Positions 1-14,691 of a stretch of 64,000 bases of DNA are shown one piece after another. A model generated the notes under the pieces. It searched no databases and was not told the origin of the DNA. It was given only the letters and a program-made list of their open reading frames with translations. Made by a program: the position numbers and the translations under genes. How positions within the stretch are numbered: position 1 is the stretch's first letter; every line of letters begins with the position of its first letter. The stretch is taken from positions 124,001 through 188,000 of the forward strand of contig NZ_FYDL01000003.1 of the NCBI RefSeq assembly GCF_900187505.1, in the 5' to 3' direction. Source of the stretch: Pseudomonas sp. Irchel s3h17 (lineage in GTDB: Bacteria > Pseudomonadota > Gammaproteobacteria > Pseudomonadales > Pseudomonadaceae).

Positions 1-624
1 CAGCCGATGCCGCTGCCGCTGGTCGGGCAATCCCAGCCGGTAATGCGGGGGCCGTTGGCTGAAGAGGCCGGTGGCATCACCGAAGGCGACGACGGTGTGC
101 CGCTCGAAGGTTCCAGCGCTGTTCCGCCGACCGTGACCACCATTGCACCGCCGGCCGGCATTTCAGCCGGTCCTGCACCGACCCCGGCTCCAGCACCTGT
201 TGCCAAGCCAGCGCCTGTCCAGGTTGCTACCGCCAAGCCTGCACCTGCTCCAGCGGCCAAGCCGGCCCCTGTGGCCAAGCCTGCTCCAGTAGCCAAGCCG
301 GCCGAGAAGCCAGCTACGGTCGCCAAGGCGACATCCGGTGGTAGTTGGTATGCCGGTCAGGCTCCGGGCAGCTACGTCGTACAGATCCTGGGCACCAGCT
401 CGGAAGCCGCGGCGCAGAACTTCGTCAAAGAGCAGGGCGGCCAGTACCGCTATTTCAAGAAAGTGCTCAACGGCAAGCCGCTTTACGTCATCACTTACGG
501 CAGTTTCGCCAACCGCGATGCAGCTGTTACCGCTATCAAGGCCTTGCCAGCGAAGGTTCAGGCTGGTAAACCTTGGCCTCGCACTGTCGCCAGCGTCCAA
601 CAGGAACTGGCAACAACTCGCTGA
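1..624 (+). CDS. SPOR-domain protein, DamX-like, C-terminal part
   Basis: This is the C-terminal part of a gene that starts before the window; the frame is open from base 1. The visible 207 residues begin with a Pro/Ala/Lys-rich linker of repeated PAPVAKPA-type units (about residues 55-105). A SPOR domain follows (about residues 115-195, including SYVVQILG and the YVITYGSFANRDAA turn). SPOR domains bind denuded septal peptidoglycan, so a cell-division role in the periplasm is expected. The linker would span the periplasm. In Pseudomonas a damX-like gene precedes gltB, which fits the next gene here. The N-terminal part (ATPase or membrane anchor) is not visible. Confidence 0.85.
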   Translation, partial: QPMPLPLVGQSQPVMRGPLAEEAGGITEGDDGVPLEGSSAVPPTVTTIAPPAGISAGPAPTPAPAPVAKPAPVQVATAKPAPAPAAKPAPVAKPAPVAKPAEKPATVAKATSGGSWYAGQAPGSYVVQILGTSSEAAAQNFVKEQGGQYRYFKKVLNGKPLYVITYGSFANRDAAVTAIKALPAKVQAGKPWPRTVASVQQELATTR

Positions 625-630
625 AGATTC

Positions 631-651
631 GGCGGCCTTATCCAGGCCGCC
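631..651 (+). terminator. Hairpin after the SPOR gene
   Basis: GGCGGCC and GGCCGCC form a perfect 7-bp GC stem with a 7-nt loop, 7 nt after the stop codon of the SPOR gene. No strong T-tract follows, so termination efficiency is uncertain. Confidence 0.5.
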
Positions 652-835
652 TCTCCAAGCACCTCAAAATTTCTACAAGTGCGCGCTGCTCTACAGGCCG
701 CGTGCCTTGTGGTGTCTGCGTCACAGTAGTCTTTGGGTCGTTGCGGTCAACATCAAAAATGTTTTGACTAGCACAGCATATCGATTTAAACCTTTCATAA
801 ATGCGACATAGATTTGCGACATTTCGTCGTCAAAT

Positions 836-864
836 TTGTGAGCCTCTGTGTCGGTGTGTACAAT
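836..864 (+). promoter_or_regulatory. Probable sigma70 promoter of gltBD
   Basis: TTGTGA (836-841) and TACAAT (859-864) are separated by exactly 17 bp, upstream of gltB. A transcript starting near 871 would have a leader of about 100 nt. The 349-bp gap 625-973 otherwise holds the hairpin at 631-651 and an AT-rich stretch (about 750-840) that could carry activator sites. I see no gene in it. Confidence 0.5.
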
Positions 865-973
865 GACCTCCCTTTTGCCCCCGCAAAGCTGGCGTACGTT
901 CGGCGCGGAAGGTAAGCGGTTGAATTAAAAAGAAATTTGTCTCTGTAAGAGGCAGCCTGGTGAGAAAGTGTCT

Positions 974-6871
<5,898 letters not shown>

Positions 6872-6901
6872 CCACTTTCCAGAAATGGAATGCGGTCCAA
6901 A

Positions 6902-6991
6902 TGTGGGAGCGGGCTTGCTCGCGAAGAGGGAGTGTCAGTCGACAGTTTTGTTGTCTGACACACCGCATTCGCGAGCAAGTCCGCTCCCACA
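6902..6991. repeat. Paired REP element (BIME)
   Basis: Inverted copies TGTGGGAGCGGGCTTGCTCG (from 6902) and CGAGCAAGTCCGCTCCCACA (to 6991) enclose a second inverted repeat GTGTCAG/CTGACAC (6932-6961). This is the usual Pseudomonas fluorescens-group REP doublet. It lies between gltD and hemE, and a related pair occurs at 62351-62440. Confidence 0.85.
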
Positions 6992-7123
6992 GTCGCTTTG
7001 TGGTGAGGCAAATACTGCATTCCACCGCGACAAATTGACCCGATAGACAAAAGGCTGACCTGCAACCGTGCCTTTTGCGTCGCGCTCTGAGAAAATGCCC
7101 GCACTTTTTTTCCGGATGCCGAC

Positions 7124-8191
7124 ATGACTGCCCTGAAGAACGACCGTTTCCTTCGCGCCCTGCTCAAGCAACCCGTAGACGTCACGCCCGTGTGGATGAT
7201 GCGTCAGGCCGGTCGCTACCTGCCTGAATACCGTGCCAGCCGCGCCAAGGCCGGCGATTTCATGAGCCTGTGCATGAACCCGGAGTTCGCTTGCGAAGTC
7301 ACCATGCAGCCGCTCGATCGCTACCCGCAGCTGGATGCGGCGATCCTGTTCTCCGATATCCTGACCATCCCCGATGCCATGGGCCAAGGCCTGTACTTCG
7401 AGACCGGCGAAGGTCCGCGCTTCAAGAAAGTCGTCAGCACGATGGCCGACATCGAAGCCCTGCCGATTCCTGATCCGCACAAAGACCTCGGCTACGTGAT
7501 GGACGCGGTCAGCACCATCCGCCGCGAACTGAACGGCCGCGTGCCGCTGATCGGCTTTGCCGGCAGCCCATGGACCCTGGCCACCTACATGGTCGAAGGC
7601 GGCTCGTCGAAAGACTACCGCAAGACCAAAACCATGCTCTACGACAACCCGCAAGCCTTGCACCTGCTGCTGGACAAGCTCGCGCAGACGGTCACCAGCT
7701 ACCTCAACGGCCAGATCATGGCCGGTGCGCAAGCGGTACAGATCTTCGACAGCTGGGGCGGCAGCCTCTCGGCGGCGGCATACCAGGAATTCTCCCTGGC
7801 CTACATGCGCAAGATCGTCAGCGGCCTGATCCGTGAGCACGAAGGCCGCAAAGTGCCTGTGATCCTGTTCACCAAGAACGGTGGCCTGTGGCTGGAAAGC
7901 ATCGCTGACGCTGGCGCTGATGCATTGGGCCTGGACTGGACCTGCGACATCGGCAGTGCCCGTGACCGCGTCGGCAGCAAGGTGGCCCTGCAAGGCAACA
8001 TGGACCCGACCGTGCTCTACGCCAAGCCAGAAGCGATCCGCACCGAAGTCGGGCGCATCCTCGCCAGCTACGGCAAAGGCAGCGGCCACGTGTTCAACCT
8101 CGGCCACGGCATCACCCCGGAAGTCGACCCGGAACACGCTGGCGCCTTCCTGCGCGCGGTGCACGAGTTGTCGGCGCAGTACCACGAGTAA
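7124..8191 (+). CDS. hemE: Uroporphyrinogen decarboxylase
   Basis: HemE decarboxylates the four acetate side chains of uroporphyrinogen III to give coproporphyrinogen III in cytoplasmic haem synthesis. The product has 355 residues, the normal length. The signature [16 protein letters not shown] is at about residues 21-36, and the second conserved region [16 protein letters not shown] is at about residues 145-160. The active-site Asp lies in [16 protein letters not shown]. It probably has its own promoter after the REP pair, and a strong hairpin follows at 8201-8228. Confidence 0.97.
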   Translation: MTALKNDRFLRALLKQPVDVTPVWMMRQAGRYLPEYRASRAKAGDFMSLCMNPEFACEVTMQPLDRYPQLDAAILFSDILTIPDAMGQGLYFETGEGPRFKKVVSTMADIEALPIPDPHKDLGYVMDAVSTIRRELNGRVPLIGFAGSPWTLATYMVEGGSSKDYRKTKTMLYDNPQALHLLLDKLAQTVTSYLNGQIMAGAQAVQIFDSWGGSLSAAAYQEFSLAYMRKIVSGLIREHEGRKVPVILFTKNGGLWLESIADAGADALGLDWTCDIGSARDRVGSKVALQGNMDPTVLYAKPEAIRTEVGRILASYGKGSGHVFNLGHGITPEVDPEHAGAFLRAVHELSAQYHE

Positions 8192-8200
8192 TCCGTGACA

Positions 8201-8228
8201 ACCTGCCTGGCCTCAGTGCCAGGCAGGT
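8201..8228 (+). terminator. Hairpin after hemE
   Basis: ACCTGCCTGGC and GCCAGGCAGGT form a perfect 11-bp stem with a 6-nt loop, 9 nt after the hemE stop codon. There is no clean T-tract, so it may terminate weakly or protect the 3' end of the mRNA. Confidence 0.6.
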
Positions 8229-8363
8229 CTTGCACCTCCCCTATCCAATCCCTTCTGGTTTGGCACTTCTGCTGCTGATACCCGCCTGCCTGGTGTCTAG
8301 GGATGGAAGCCTTGCACTTCCAGGCTATATTTCCAGTTGTTTAACTTTTTATGTCGAGTTTAC

Positions 8364-8611
8364 GTCGAACAAGTACGACCTTATGTAAGGCGTCGTTACA
8401 TTGTTTGTCTGATAGATAGCATTGTCGAAAATTCCTGCTCGGTGCGGGACTTGTCCTACATCGAATTAAAAGTTCAGAGCTTAAAGTGTGGCACTCGCTC
8501 ACCCTGGTCAGCTTGAATGCTAAACCCATTGCAAATAGGTGTCTGGATCGAACTTGTTATAACGGCACTCTCTTGTACGCTTCCAGGGTATTGATGTCGT
8601 AGTTGTACGAC
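8364..8611. promoter_or_regulatory. Two related inverted repeats upstream of the LPMO gene
   Basis: The gap 8192-8685 (494 bp) is more AT-rich than the genes around it and has no convincing gene. Two 16-bp sites with the same outer arms lie in it: GTCGAACAAGTACGAC (8364-8379) and GTCGTAGTTGTACGAC (8596-8611). The second is a perfect 6-bp inverted repeat with a 4-nt centre. They match at 12 of 16 positions and are 232 bp apart. They could be operators of an unknown regulator of the LPMO gene. This is pattern-based only. Confidence 0.3.
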
Positions 8612-8685
8612 CGTTCGATACTGAGCAGCTGTCCGTCATATGACGTCCTGAAACGGTTATTAATACCCAGTCTGGAACTAAAAAC

Positions 8686-10155
8686 ATGAATAGCACTATT
8701 TCTAAAGGAGGCGCATTGGCAGGATGTGCTTCCTCGTTGACTCTATTGGCTGTAATGCTGGCCTCACCGGGTGTCGCCGCCCATGGTTACTTGAATGAAC
8801 CGCCTTCGCGGGCCTTTCTTTGCCAGAAAGGCTTGAACAAGGATTGCGGTGGTGCGCAATACGAACCCCAAAGTGTGGGCGAGACCTTCAAAGGGTTTCC
8901 CGGTGGTGTCGGGGGGGCTCCGTTGCAGGGCCCGGTTGACGGGAAGATCGCCAGTGGGGGTATTACCTTGTTCTCCGCGGTCGACGCTCAGTCCGCCAGT
9001 CGTTGGCATCTGACTGAAATCAAGGATCGGTCTGTCGATTTCGACTGGACCTACACCGCTGCGCACCCTGCGACCAAGCATGAATACTTCATCACCAAAA
9101 ACGGTTGGAATCCCAACGAGGCACTCAAGCGCGCCTCTTTCGACAGCACGCGGTTCTGTAATGTCGACGGTGGTAACGTGCTGCCGGTAACCGGCGCCAA
9201 GCACGCCTGCGTGATTCCGGACGACAAGACGGGTCACCACGTGATTCTGGGAATCTGGACCGTCGGAGACACTGATGCGGCCTTCTACAACGTTGCTGAC
9301 GTCAACATTCTTGCCGAAGCAGCATTGCCGGGTGGCTGGAGCCCGGTGGGCAACATTACCCCTGCAATCACCTTGTTGCCTGGCGATAAGGTCAAGGCAC
9401 GGGCCTTTACCGCCAACGGTGAAAGTGCGCAATACAGTGTCGGGATCTCGATCAACAACGCAGAAGAAGGCAAGCCTGAAAATTGGTCGTTTGCCTTGGC
9501 CGAGAAGATCAACAAGACCCAGAAACTGATTCGTGCAGGCATCCGTGATGAGCAGGACAACATCGAGCCGGTCAAGGGCGTGAACAAACTGTACGCTCAG
9601 AAAGACAGCGGTGTTACACGATACGAAATTGCTCTGGATATGCAGGAAGATACCGAAGCGCGCATGGAATTTGGTGCCCTGGCCCCCGAACATGAATTGG
9701 TGAAGGGGGTAGGTGCGGTCGCGGTACCGGTTGTCAGCAACCGTGCGATGACCCTCGAAGCGACCATTTTTGATGAGGCTAACAAGCAAGTCGGCTTCAC
9801 CCGTCAATCGGCGGCGGCAAACAGCAACCCCACCCTGAGCATCGATGTGCGTTCAGCTCCGGGCAAGCATGGAGTGAAACTGCTCGGCACCACCGAGGAT
9901 GGTCGTACAACACGCCAGGCCTTCGAACACACCGAGTTGATCGGTGAAGGCGGAGCGCAAGAGTACGACTTTGAATTCCCGAGTAATCTGGGTGAATACA
10001 CTGCCGGGACCAAGGTGCTGCAACCCAAGGACGGCCAGGTCTATGAGTGCAAGCCGCCCCCTAACTCGGGCTACTGCAAGCAGTACAGCCCTTCGGCGAA
10101 TGGTTACGAGCCAGGAGTTGGTGGCCACTGGCACATGGCCTGGGATCAAAAGTAA
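8686..10155 (+). CDS. Secreted GbpA-like AA10 lytic polysaccharide monooxygenase
   Basis: This is a copper-dependent oxidase that cleaves or binds chitin outside the cell. It has 489 residues. A signal peptide ends at AA|HGYL, so His33 becomes the mature N-terminal His1 required for the copper histidine brace. The second brace residue is probably H127 in AAHPATKHEYF. After the LPMO domain (about 33-205) come GbpA-type middle domains (about 210-415). A C-terminal carbohydrate-binding module with aromatic residues and two Cys follows (about 440-489, KPPPNSGYCK...GGHWHMAW). A 15-bp hairpin ends the gene, and the type II secretion operon follows directly, which suggests it is a substrate. The start follows a weak GGA motif. 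Chitin rather than cellulose activity is inferred from the GbpA-like layout. Confidence 0.9.
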   Translation: MNSTISKGGALAGCASSLTLLAVMLASPGVAAHGYLNEPPSRAFLCQKGLNKDCGGAQYEPQSVGETFKGFPGGVGGAPLQGPVDGKIASGGITLFSAVDAQSASRWHLTEIKDRSVDFDWTYTAAHPATKHEYFITKNGWNPNEALKRASFDSTRFCNVDGGNVLPVTGAKHACVIPDDKTGHHVILGIWTVGDTDAAFYNVADVNILAEAALPGGWSPVGNITPAITLLPGDKVKARAFTANGESAQYSVGISINNAEEGKPENWSFALAEKINKTQKLIRAGIRDEQDNIEPVKGVNKLYAQKDSGVTRYEIALDMQEDTEARMEFGALAPEHELVKGVGAVAVPVVSNRAMTLEATIFDEANKQVGFTRQSAAANSNPTLSIDVRSAPGKHGVKLLGTTEDGRTTRQAFEHTELIGEGGAQEYDFEFPSNLGEYTAGTKVLQPKDGQVYECKPPPNSGYCKQYSPSANGYEPGVGGHWHMAWDQK

Positions 10156-10169
10156 GCGGACCTGACACT

Positions 10170-10205
10170 ACTTCGGGCATTCAAGGGTTATTGAATGCCC
10201 GAAGT
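10170..10205 (+). terminator. Long perfect hairpin after the LPMO gene
   Basis: ACTTCGGGCATTCAA and its exact complement form a 15-bp stem with a 6-nt loop, 15 nt after the stop codon. No T-tract follows on this strand. It separates the LPMO transcript from the b561-gsp operon or attenuates read-through. Confidence 0.7.
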
Positions 10206-10249
10206 TCAAGGTGTAGTTTGCTTGGAAGTGAGTAGGTGAGTGTATTTAA

Positions 10250-10777
10250 ATGAACACTTTGCCCTATACCGGTGTGGAGAGGTCTCTGCACTGGTTTTCT
10301 GCGGTCATTATTATCTGGATTATCTGGGCGCTGGATAGCGGATTTTATGTTTCGCTGTTCGAAGTGTCGATGGCGCTCAAGGGGTTGCTGACGTTTATCA
10401 ATATATCGCTGACCACTGTTCTAATACCATTTTTTGTTGTGCGGGTTTCTCTGGCCGCGTGGCGACATGTTCTTGTCGCAAGAACGGCTCGATTGCCAGT
10501 AGAGCGTCTGGCTTCATTTGTACATGGGTTGATTTATCTTGTTATGAGTATCGTGCTGGTGACGGGTGTACTGATGATGGATCAAGTAATTAACGTCTTT
10601 GATCTCGTGTTCATTCCTCAACCCTTGGAAGATCCTTATTGGATTTCGCTGTTTTTTCGTATGCATGTCTTTGCATGCATCGTACTCGCGGTGTTGGTCG
10701 CCTTGCATGTCTGCGCCGTCGTAAAGCACGAGATATCGGGCCGCCGCGTCCTGGCAAACATGTGGTTCAAGCGCTGA
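10250..10777 (+). CDS. Cytochrome b561-like membrane protein
   Basis: A 175-residue protein with four predicted membrane helices (about 15-32, 47-68, 90-110, 136-157). It resembles bacterial cytochrome b561 (CybB family), which moves electrons from quinol through haem b. Candidate haem ligands are H14, H92, H139 and H153. The His of the usual second-helix H-K-S-x-G motif is missing (MALKG here), so one haem may be lost. The stop codon is followed at once by the gspC start (TGAATG), so it is translationally coupled to the secretion operon. A link to electron supply for the neighbouring LPMO is my inference. It could instead be a haem-less remnant fold with a structural role. Confidence 0.7.
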   Translation: MNTLPYTGVERSLHWFSAVIIIWIIWALDSGFYVSLFEVSMALKGLLTFINISLTTVLIPFFVVRVSLAAWRHVLVARTARLPVERLASFVHGLIYLVMSIVLVTGVLMMDQVINVFDLVFIPQPLEDPYWISLFFRMHVFACIVLAVLVALHVCAVVKHEISGRRVLANMWFKR

Positions 10778-11320
10778 ATGGCCCGGTTGTTGACGGTGCT
10801 TTTCGCGCACTGGTCGGTGCTGCTTGCTGCTCTGTTGTGGACGGCACCACTTGGCTATGGCGTTTACCTGTTCAGTCAAGAAGTGCACATGCGCGAGGAA
10901 CTGGCGCTGCGATCGTCATCGACGGGCGAGCCGCCCAAGGCAATACAAGCACAGGTCGAGTTCAATCCCGATGCCATCGCAACGGTAATGGGGTTGGCAG
11001 CACAAACGGCTGTCGAGCGTAGCGCGGAGCCCCTGACGTTACGTGGCAGTTTTGTCTCAAGCACGGGTCTTTCCCGGGCTTTGCTGGCAGGCGCGGATGG
11101 CGAACGTCTGTATCAGGTCGGTGACAGTTTGCCGGGCGGTAGCGTGCTACGGCGGATCGAGGTGTCCAGAGTTGTGTTGTGGCGCAAGGGGCGCGAGGAG
11201 TTGTTGATATTGCAACCAGGCACTGAGAGCCCGGTGTTACGGCCCAATCCGACTGTCCCCAGGCCGGCACCGGCTCTTCTTCACCTTCGGCCAAGCACTC
11301 ATCTGTCACAGGGTCATTGA
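10778..11320 (+). CDS. gspC: Type II secretion inner-membrane protein GspC (XcpP-like), short form
   Basis: GspC links the inner-membrane platform to the GspD secretin. It has 180 residues: a short cytoplasmic N-terminus, one membrane helix (about 8-28), and a periplasmic homology region (about 65-150, LTLRGSFVSS ... VLRRIEVSRVVLWRKGREELL). A Pro-rich tail follows. There is no C-terminal PDZ or coiled-coil domain, so it is shorter than the 200-290 residues usual in the family. It starts directly after the b561 stop codon and ends directly before the gspD ATG. Confidence 0.85.
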   Translation: MARLLTVLFAHWSVLLAALLWTAPLGYGVYLFSQEVHMREELALRSSSTGEPPKAIQAQVEFNPDAIATVMGLAAQTAVERSAEPLTLRGSFVSSTGLSRALLAGADGERLYQVGDSLPGGSVLRRIEVSRVVLWRKGREELLILQPGTESPVLRPNPTVPRPAPALLHLRPSTHLSQGH

Positions 11321-13219
11321 ATGAACTTTCCAACTCGTTTTGGCACCTCTGGCGTACTGCTGAGTGTCCTGGTTTTCGCTGCCCTGCTGATACCCGCTAG
11401 GGCGGCGGCCGAAGAGGAGCGCTGGCAACTGGCAATGAACAACGCTGAGCTACGCGACATTGTGGAAGAGATGTCGTCGATTCTTGGCACAACCGTGATC
11501 CTCGATCCCAAGGTACAAGGACGGGTCACTGTGATGTCCCAGCAAGCACTGGATCGCGAGGGTGTCCGACGCTTGTTCTACTCCGTGCTTGATGCGCACA
11601 ACTTTACGGTCATTGATCAGGGCGACCGCATCCTCATTACGCCCGTGGCAGAGGCCAAGACCCGGGCCGGCCAGGCCGATCCACGAACGTCCCGCGATGG
11701 GCAGTTCGTCACCGAAGTCATCGCGCTCGGCGCCAGCACGGCGGCTGACCTGGCGGGGTTGGTCCGGCCATTAGTGTCGAGTAACGGGTATGTTGGTCCT
11801 TCGGTCTCCGCCAACGCCCTGGTGGTCACCGACAGCGCCAGTAATGTCCGACGGATTGGGCAGGTGGTGCGCCAACTCGACTCCGGTACCCGCAATGGCC
11901 ACACCATCGTCACATTGCGTCATGGCCTGGCGGGCGAAATAGCCAAGGTACTGGAAGTGTCTCTGGGCAAGGCCGGCACCGAGGCCGGGAGCCTGGTGAT
12001 TGCCGACACCCGATCCAATCGCCTGGTGTTGGTGGGCCCCCCCGTGGCACGTGAGCGCCTGGTTCAACTGGCACGATCACTGGATATTCCAGCGACAGGC
12101 AAACTCGATAATGCCCGGGTGATCCGCTTGTACCACAGCGATGCCAAGCAATTGGCAGAGGTCCTGGATGAACTGGGACAGGGTTTCAAAGCTCAATCCG
12201 GCACCGGCCAGGCAAAAGACTCGCTGTCGCCCACACCTGTGATGGTCAAGGCGGACGAGCGCCAGAACGCCCTGGTGATATTCGCCGACCCGACACAACT
12301 GAGTACCCTTGAAAACATTGTTCGTGAACTGGATCAGCCACGCGCCCAGGTACTGATTCACGCCGCCATTGTGGAAATTACCGGTGACATCGTCGAAGCG
12401 TTGGGAGTGCAGTGGGGGCTGGACAGCGGTGACGTCAAAGGCATCATCAACTTTCCCGGTACCGGTGTTCCGGTACTGGGCGGACTGGGTTTCGATGACA
12501 AGAATCCGGCCCCGGAAGGCTCGCTGTTGCGTCTTGGCGGGGGTAATTTCACGGCCCTGATTTCGGCACTGGCGAGCAACAGCCGCAGCAACCTGCTGTC
12601 GACGCCAAGCCTGTTGACCCTGGATAACCAGGAGGCGGAAATCATCGTTGGCCAGAATGTGCCATTCAAGACCGGCTCCTATGCCACCAATAGCAACGGT
12701 GCCGACAATCCGTTCACCACGGTGGAGCGTAAGGATGTCGGGATCAGCCTGAAGGTCCGCCCGCACATCAACGAAGGATCGCTCCTGCGACTGGAGCTGG
12801 AGCAGGAAATTTCCGATATTGCGCCGGCAGTGTCCGGGGTGGACTCATCCGATCTGATTACCAACAAACGCGCGCTGAAAAGCACCATTCTGGCCAATGA
12901 TGGTGAGATCATCGTGATCGGCGGCCTGATCAAGGACAGCGTGCGGACCCAGGAAAGCGGGGTGCCGGGGTTGCGTAATATTCCTTATCTGGGCGCATTG
13001 TTTCGCTGGACCAAGGATACCCAGACCAAAAGCAACCTGATGGTGTTCCTGCGGCCGACCATCGTGCGCAGCCGGCAGGATCTCGCCGAGATCAGCCAGG
13101 ATCGCTACAAGGCGCTGCGTGAGTTGAGTCAGCCCGACTCACGCCAGAACAATTCACTGTCCCTGCCTCAGGATCCGCATCGGCTGTTCGATGAGCAGCG
13201 CGAGCGGGCTGCCCCGTGA
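11321..13219 (+). CDS. gspD: Type II secretion outer-membrane secretin GspD
   Basis: GspD forms the multimeric outer-membrane channel of the system. It has 632 residues: a signal peptide (about 1-30, ending ARAAA), the N0 domain (WQLAMNNAELRDIVEEMSSI), three N1-N3 ring domains (about 110-330), and the secretin core (about 345-600). The core holds VLIHAAIVEITGD, LLSTPSLLTLDNQEA and the conserved GIPGLRNIPYLGALF-type segment, here VPGLRNIPYLGALF. Its 3' end overlaps the gspE start by 4 nt. No pilotin gene (gspS) is visible nearby. Confidence 0.97.
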   Translation: MNFPTRFGTSGVLLSVLVFAALLIPARAAAEEERWQLAMNNAELRDIVEEMSSILGTTVILDPKVQGRVTVMSQQALDREGVRRLFYSVLDAHNFTVIDQGDRILITPVAEAKTRAGQADPRTSRDGQFVTEVIALGASTAADLAGLVRPLVSSNGYVGPSVSANALVVTDSASNVRRIGQVVRQLDSGTRNGHTIVTLRHGLAGEIAKVLEVSLGKAGTEAGSLVIADTRSNRLVLVGPPVARERLVQLARSLDIPATGKLDNARVIRLYHSDAKQLAEVLDELGQGFKAQSGTGQAKDSLSPTPVMVKADERQNALVIFADPTQLSTLENIVRELDQPRAQVLIHAAIVEITGDIVEALGVQWGLDSGDVKGIINFPGTGVPVLGGLGFDDKNPAPEGSLLRLGGGNFTALISALASNSRSNLLSTPSLLTLDNQEAEIIVGQNVPFKTGSYATNSNGADNPFTTVERKDVGISLKVRPHINEGSLLRLELEQEISDIAPAVSGVDSSDLITNKRALKSTILANDGEIIVIGGLIKDSVRTQESGVPGLRNIPYLGALFRWTKDTQTKSNLMVFLRPTIVRSRQDLAEISQDRYKALRELSQPDSRQNNSLSLPQDPHRLFDEQRERAAP

Positions 13220-14688
13220 CGAGCCTGAAGGGCTGCGAGCAGCTGCCATTCGGTTTTGCCCGGCGTTCGGGTGTGTTGCTCGAAGGCTCGGGCTCGGCGA
13301 TGCGCCTGTCGATTCGTGATGACACTGCCTTGACCGCGCTGGCGGAAGTCCGACGCATCACCGGACGTGACTTGCCTCTCCAGGTGCTGGAGCCCGCGCT
13401 GTTCGCGATACGTCTGGCGAGTGCTTACCGTGAAGGCCGCAGCGCTGCCGAACAGGTCGCCCAAGGGCTGGACGAAGAACTGGATCTGCTGAGCCTGGCC
13501 GATCAGTTGCCGCAGACTGCCGACCTGCTCGAGCAGGAGGGGGATGCGCCGATCATTCGGCTGATCAATGCGTTGCTTAGCGAGGCCGTGCGCGAGAAAG
13601 CTTCAGACGTCCACCTGGAGACGTTCGAGCAATACCTGTCGGTGCGCATGCGGGTGGATGGGCAGTTGCGCGAAGTGCTTAAGCCACGACGTGAGCTGGC
13701 CAATTTGCTGGTGTCGCGACTCAAGGTCATGGCCCGCCTGGATATCGCTGAGAAGCGTGTGCCGCAGGATGGCAGGATGGCGTTGCGCCTGGCCGGGCAC
13801 GAAGTCGATGTGCGGGTCTCGACCTTGCCATCGGCCCATGGCGAGCGTGTGGTTTTGCGTTTGCTCGACAAGCAGGCCGGCCGCCTCGACTTGCAACGCC
13901 TGGGCATGCCTCCCGAAACCCTGGCGCGCTTCGCGCACATGCTCGGCAAGCCCCACGGGATACTTCTGGTGACCGGCCCCACCGGCTCGGGAAAAACCAC
14001 CAGTTTGTATGCCGCCCTCGCCAGCCTCAACGATCAGACGCGCAATATCCTGACAGTGGAAGACCCCATTGAGTACCACTTGCCGGGGATTGGCCAGACG
14101 CCGGTCAACCCCAAGGTCGAGATGACTTTCGCCCGTGGTCTGCGGGCGATTCTGCGGCAGGACCCGGATGTGGTGATGGTCGGTGAAATCCGTGATCGCG
14201 AAACCGCCGAGATTGCTGTGCAGGCTTCGTTGACCGGGCATCTTGTGCTGTCGACTTTGCACACTAACAGTGCGGTAGGCGCTGTCACCCGGTTGCTGGA
14301 CATGGGCATTGACGCCTACCTGTTGGCCTCATCGCTGGTGGGAGTGCTCGCCCAGCGCTTGTTACGGACACTCTGCCTGTATTGCCGGGAGCCTTACGAG
14401 GCGGACCCGGTTGCATGTCGCCGATTAGCTGTCGAAGCGCCGGTGCAATTGTTCAGGGCCCAAGGCTGTACACAGTGTCAGCAAGGTTATCGTGGGCGGA
14501 TCGGTGTGTATGAGTTGGTCAGTATCACGCCGGCGCTGTCGATGCTTATCCATCAGGGTGCCAGTGAACAGGCCCTGACGCAGGCCGCGCGGCAGCATTC
14601 CCACAGCCTGTTTCAAGATGGTCAGCGCTTGGTACTCGAAGGGCTGACCAGTCTAGACGAGCTGCTGCGCGTCAGTCAGGAGGACTAG
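13216..14688 (+). CDS. gspE: Type II secretion ATPase GspE
   Basis: This cytoplasmic hexameric ATPase drives pseudopilus assembly. It has 490 residues. The Walker A motif GPTGSGKTT is at residues 254-262, the Asp box is LTVEDPIEY, Walker B is DPDVVMVGEIRD, and the His box is LTGHLVLSTLHTN. A tetracysteine zinc element (CLYC ... CTQC, about residues 386-430) is typical of GspE rather than of retraction ATPases. The start is a GTG overlapping the gspD stop (GTGA). The N-terminal region before the ATPase core is somewhat short. Confidence 0.97.
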   Translation: MTSLKGCEQLPFGFARRSGVLLEGSGSAMRLSIRDDTALTALAEVRRITGRDLPLQVLEPALFAIRLASAYREGRSAAEQVAQGLDEELDLLSLADQLPQTADLLEQEGDAPIIRLINALLSEAVREKASDVHLETFEQYLSVRMRVDGQLREVLKPRRELANLLVSRLKVMARLDIAEKRVPQDGRMALRLAGHEVDVRVSTLPSAHGERVVLRLLDKQAGRLDLQRLGMPPETLARFAHMLGKPHGILLVTGPTGSGKTTSLYAALASLNDQTRNILTVEDPIEYHLPGIGQTPVNPKVEMTFARGLRAILRQDPDVVMVGEIRDRETAEIAVQASLTGHLVLSTLHTNSAVGAVTRLLDMGIDAYLLASSLVGVLAQRLLRTLCLYCREPYEADPVACRRLAVEAPVQLFRAQGCTQCQQGYRGRIGVYELVSITPALSMLIHQGASEQALTQAARQHSHSLFQDGQRLVLEGLTSLDELLRVSQED

Positions 14689-14691
14689 CCC

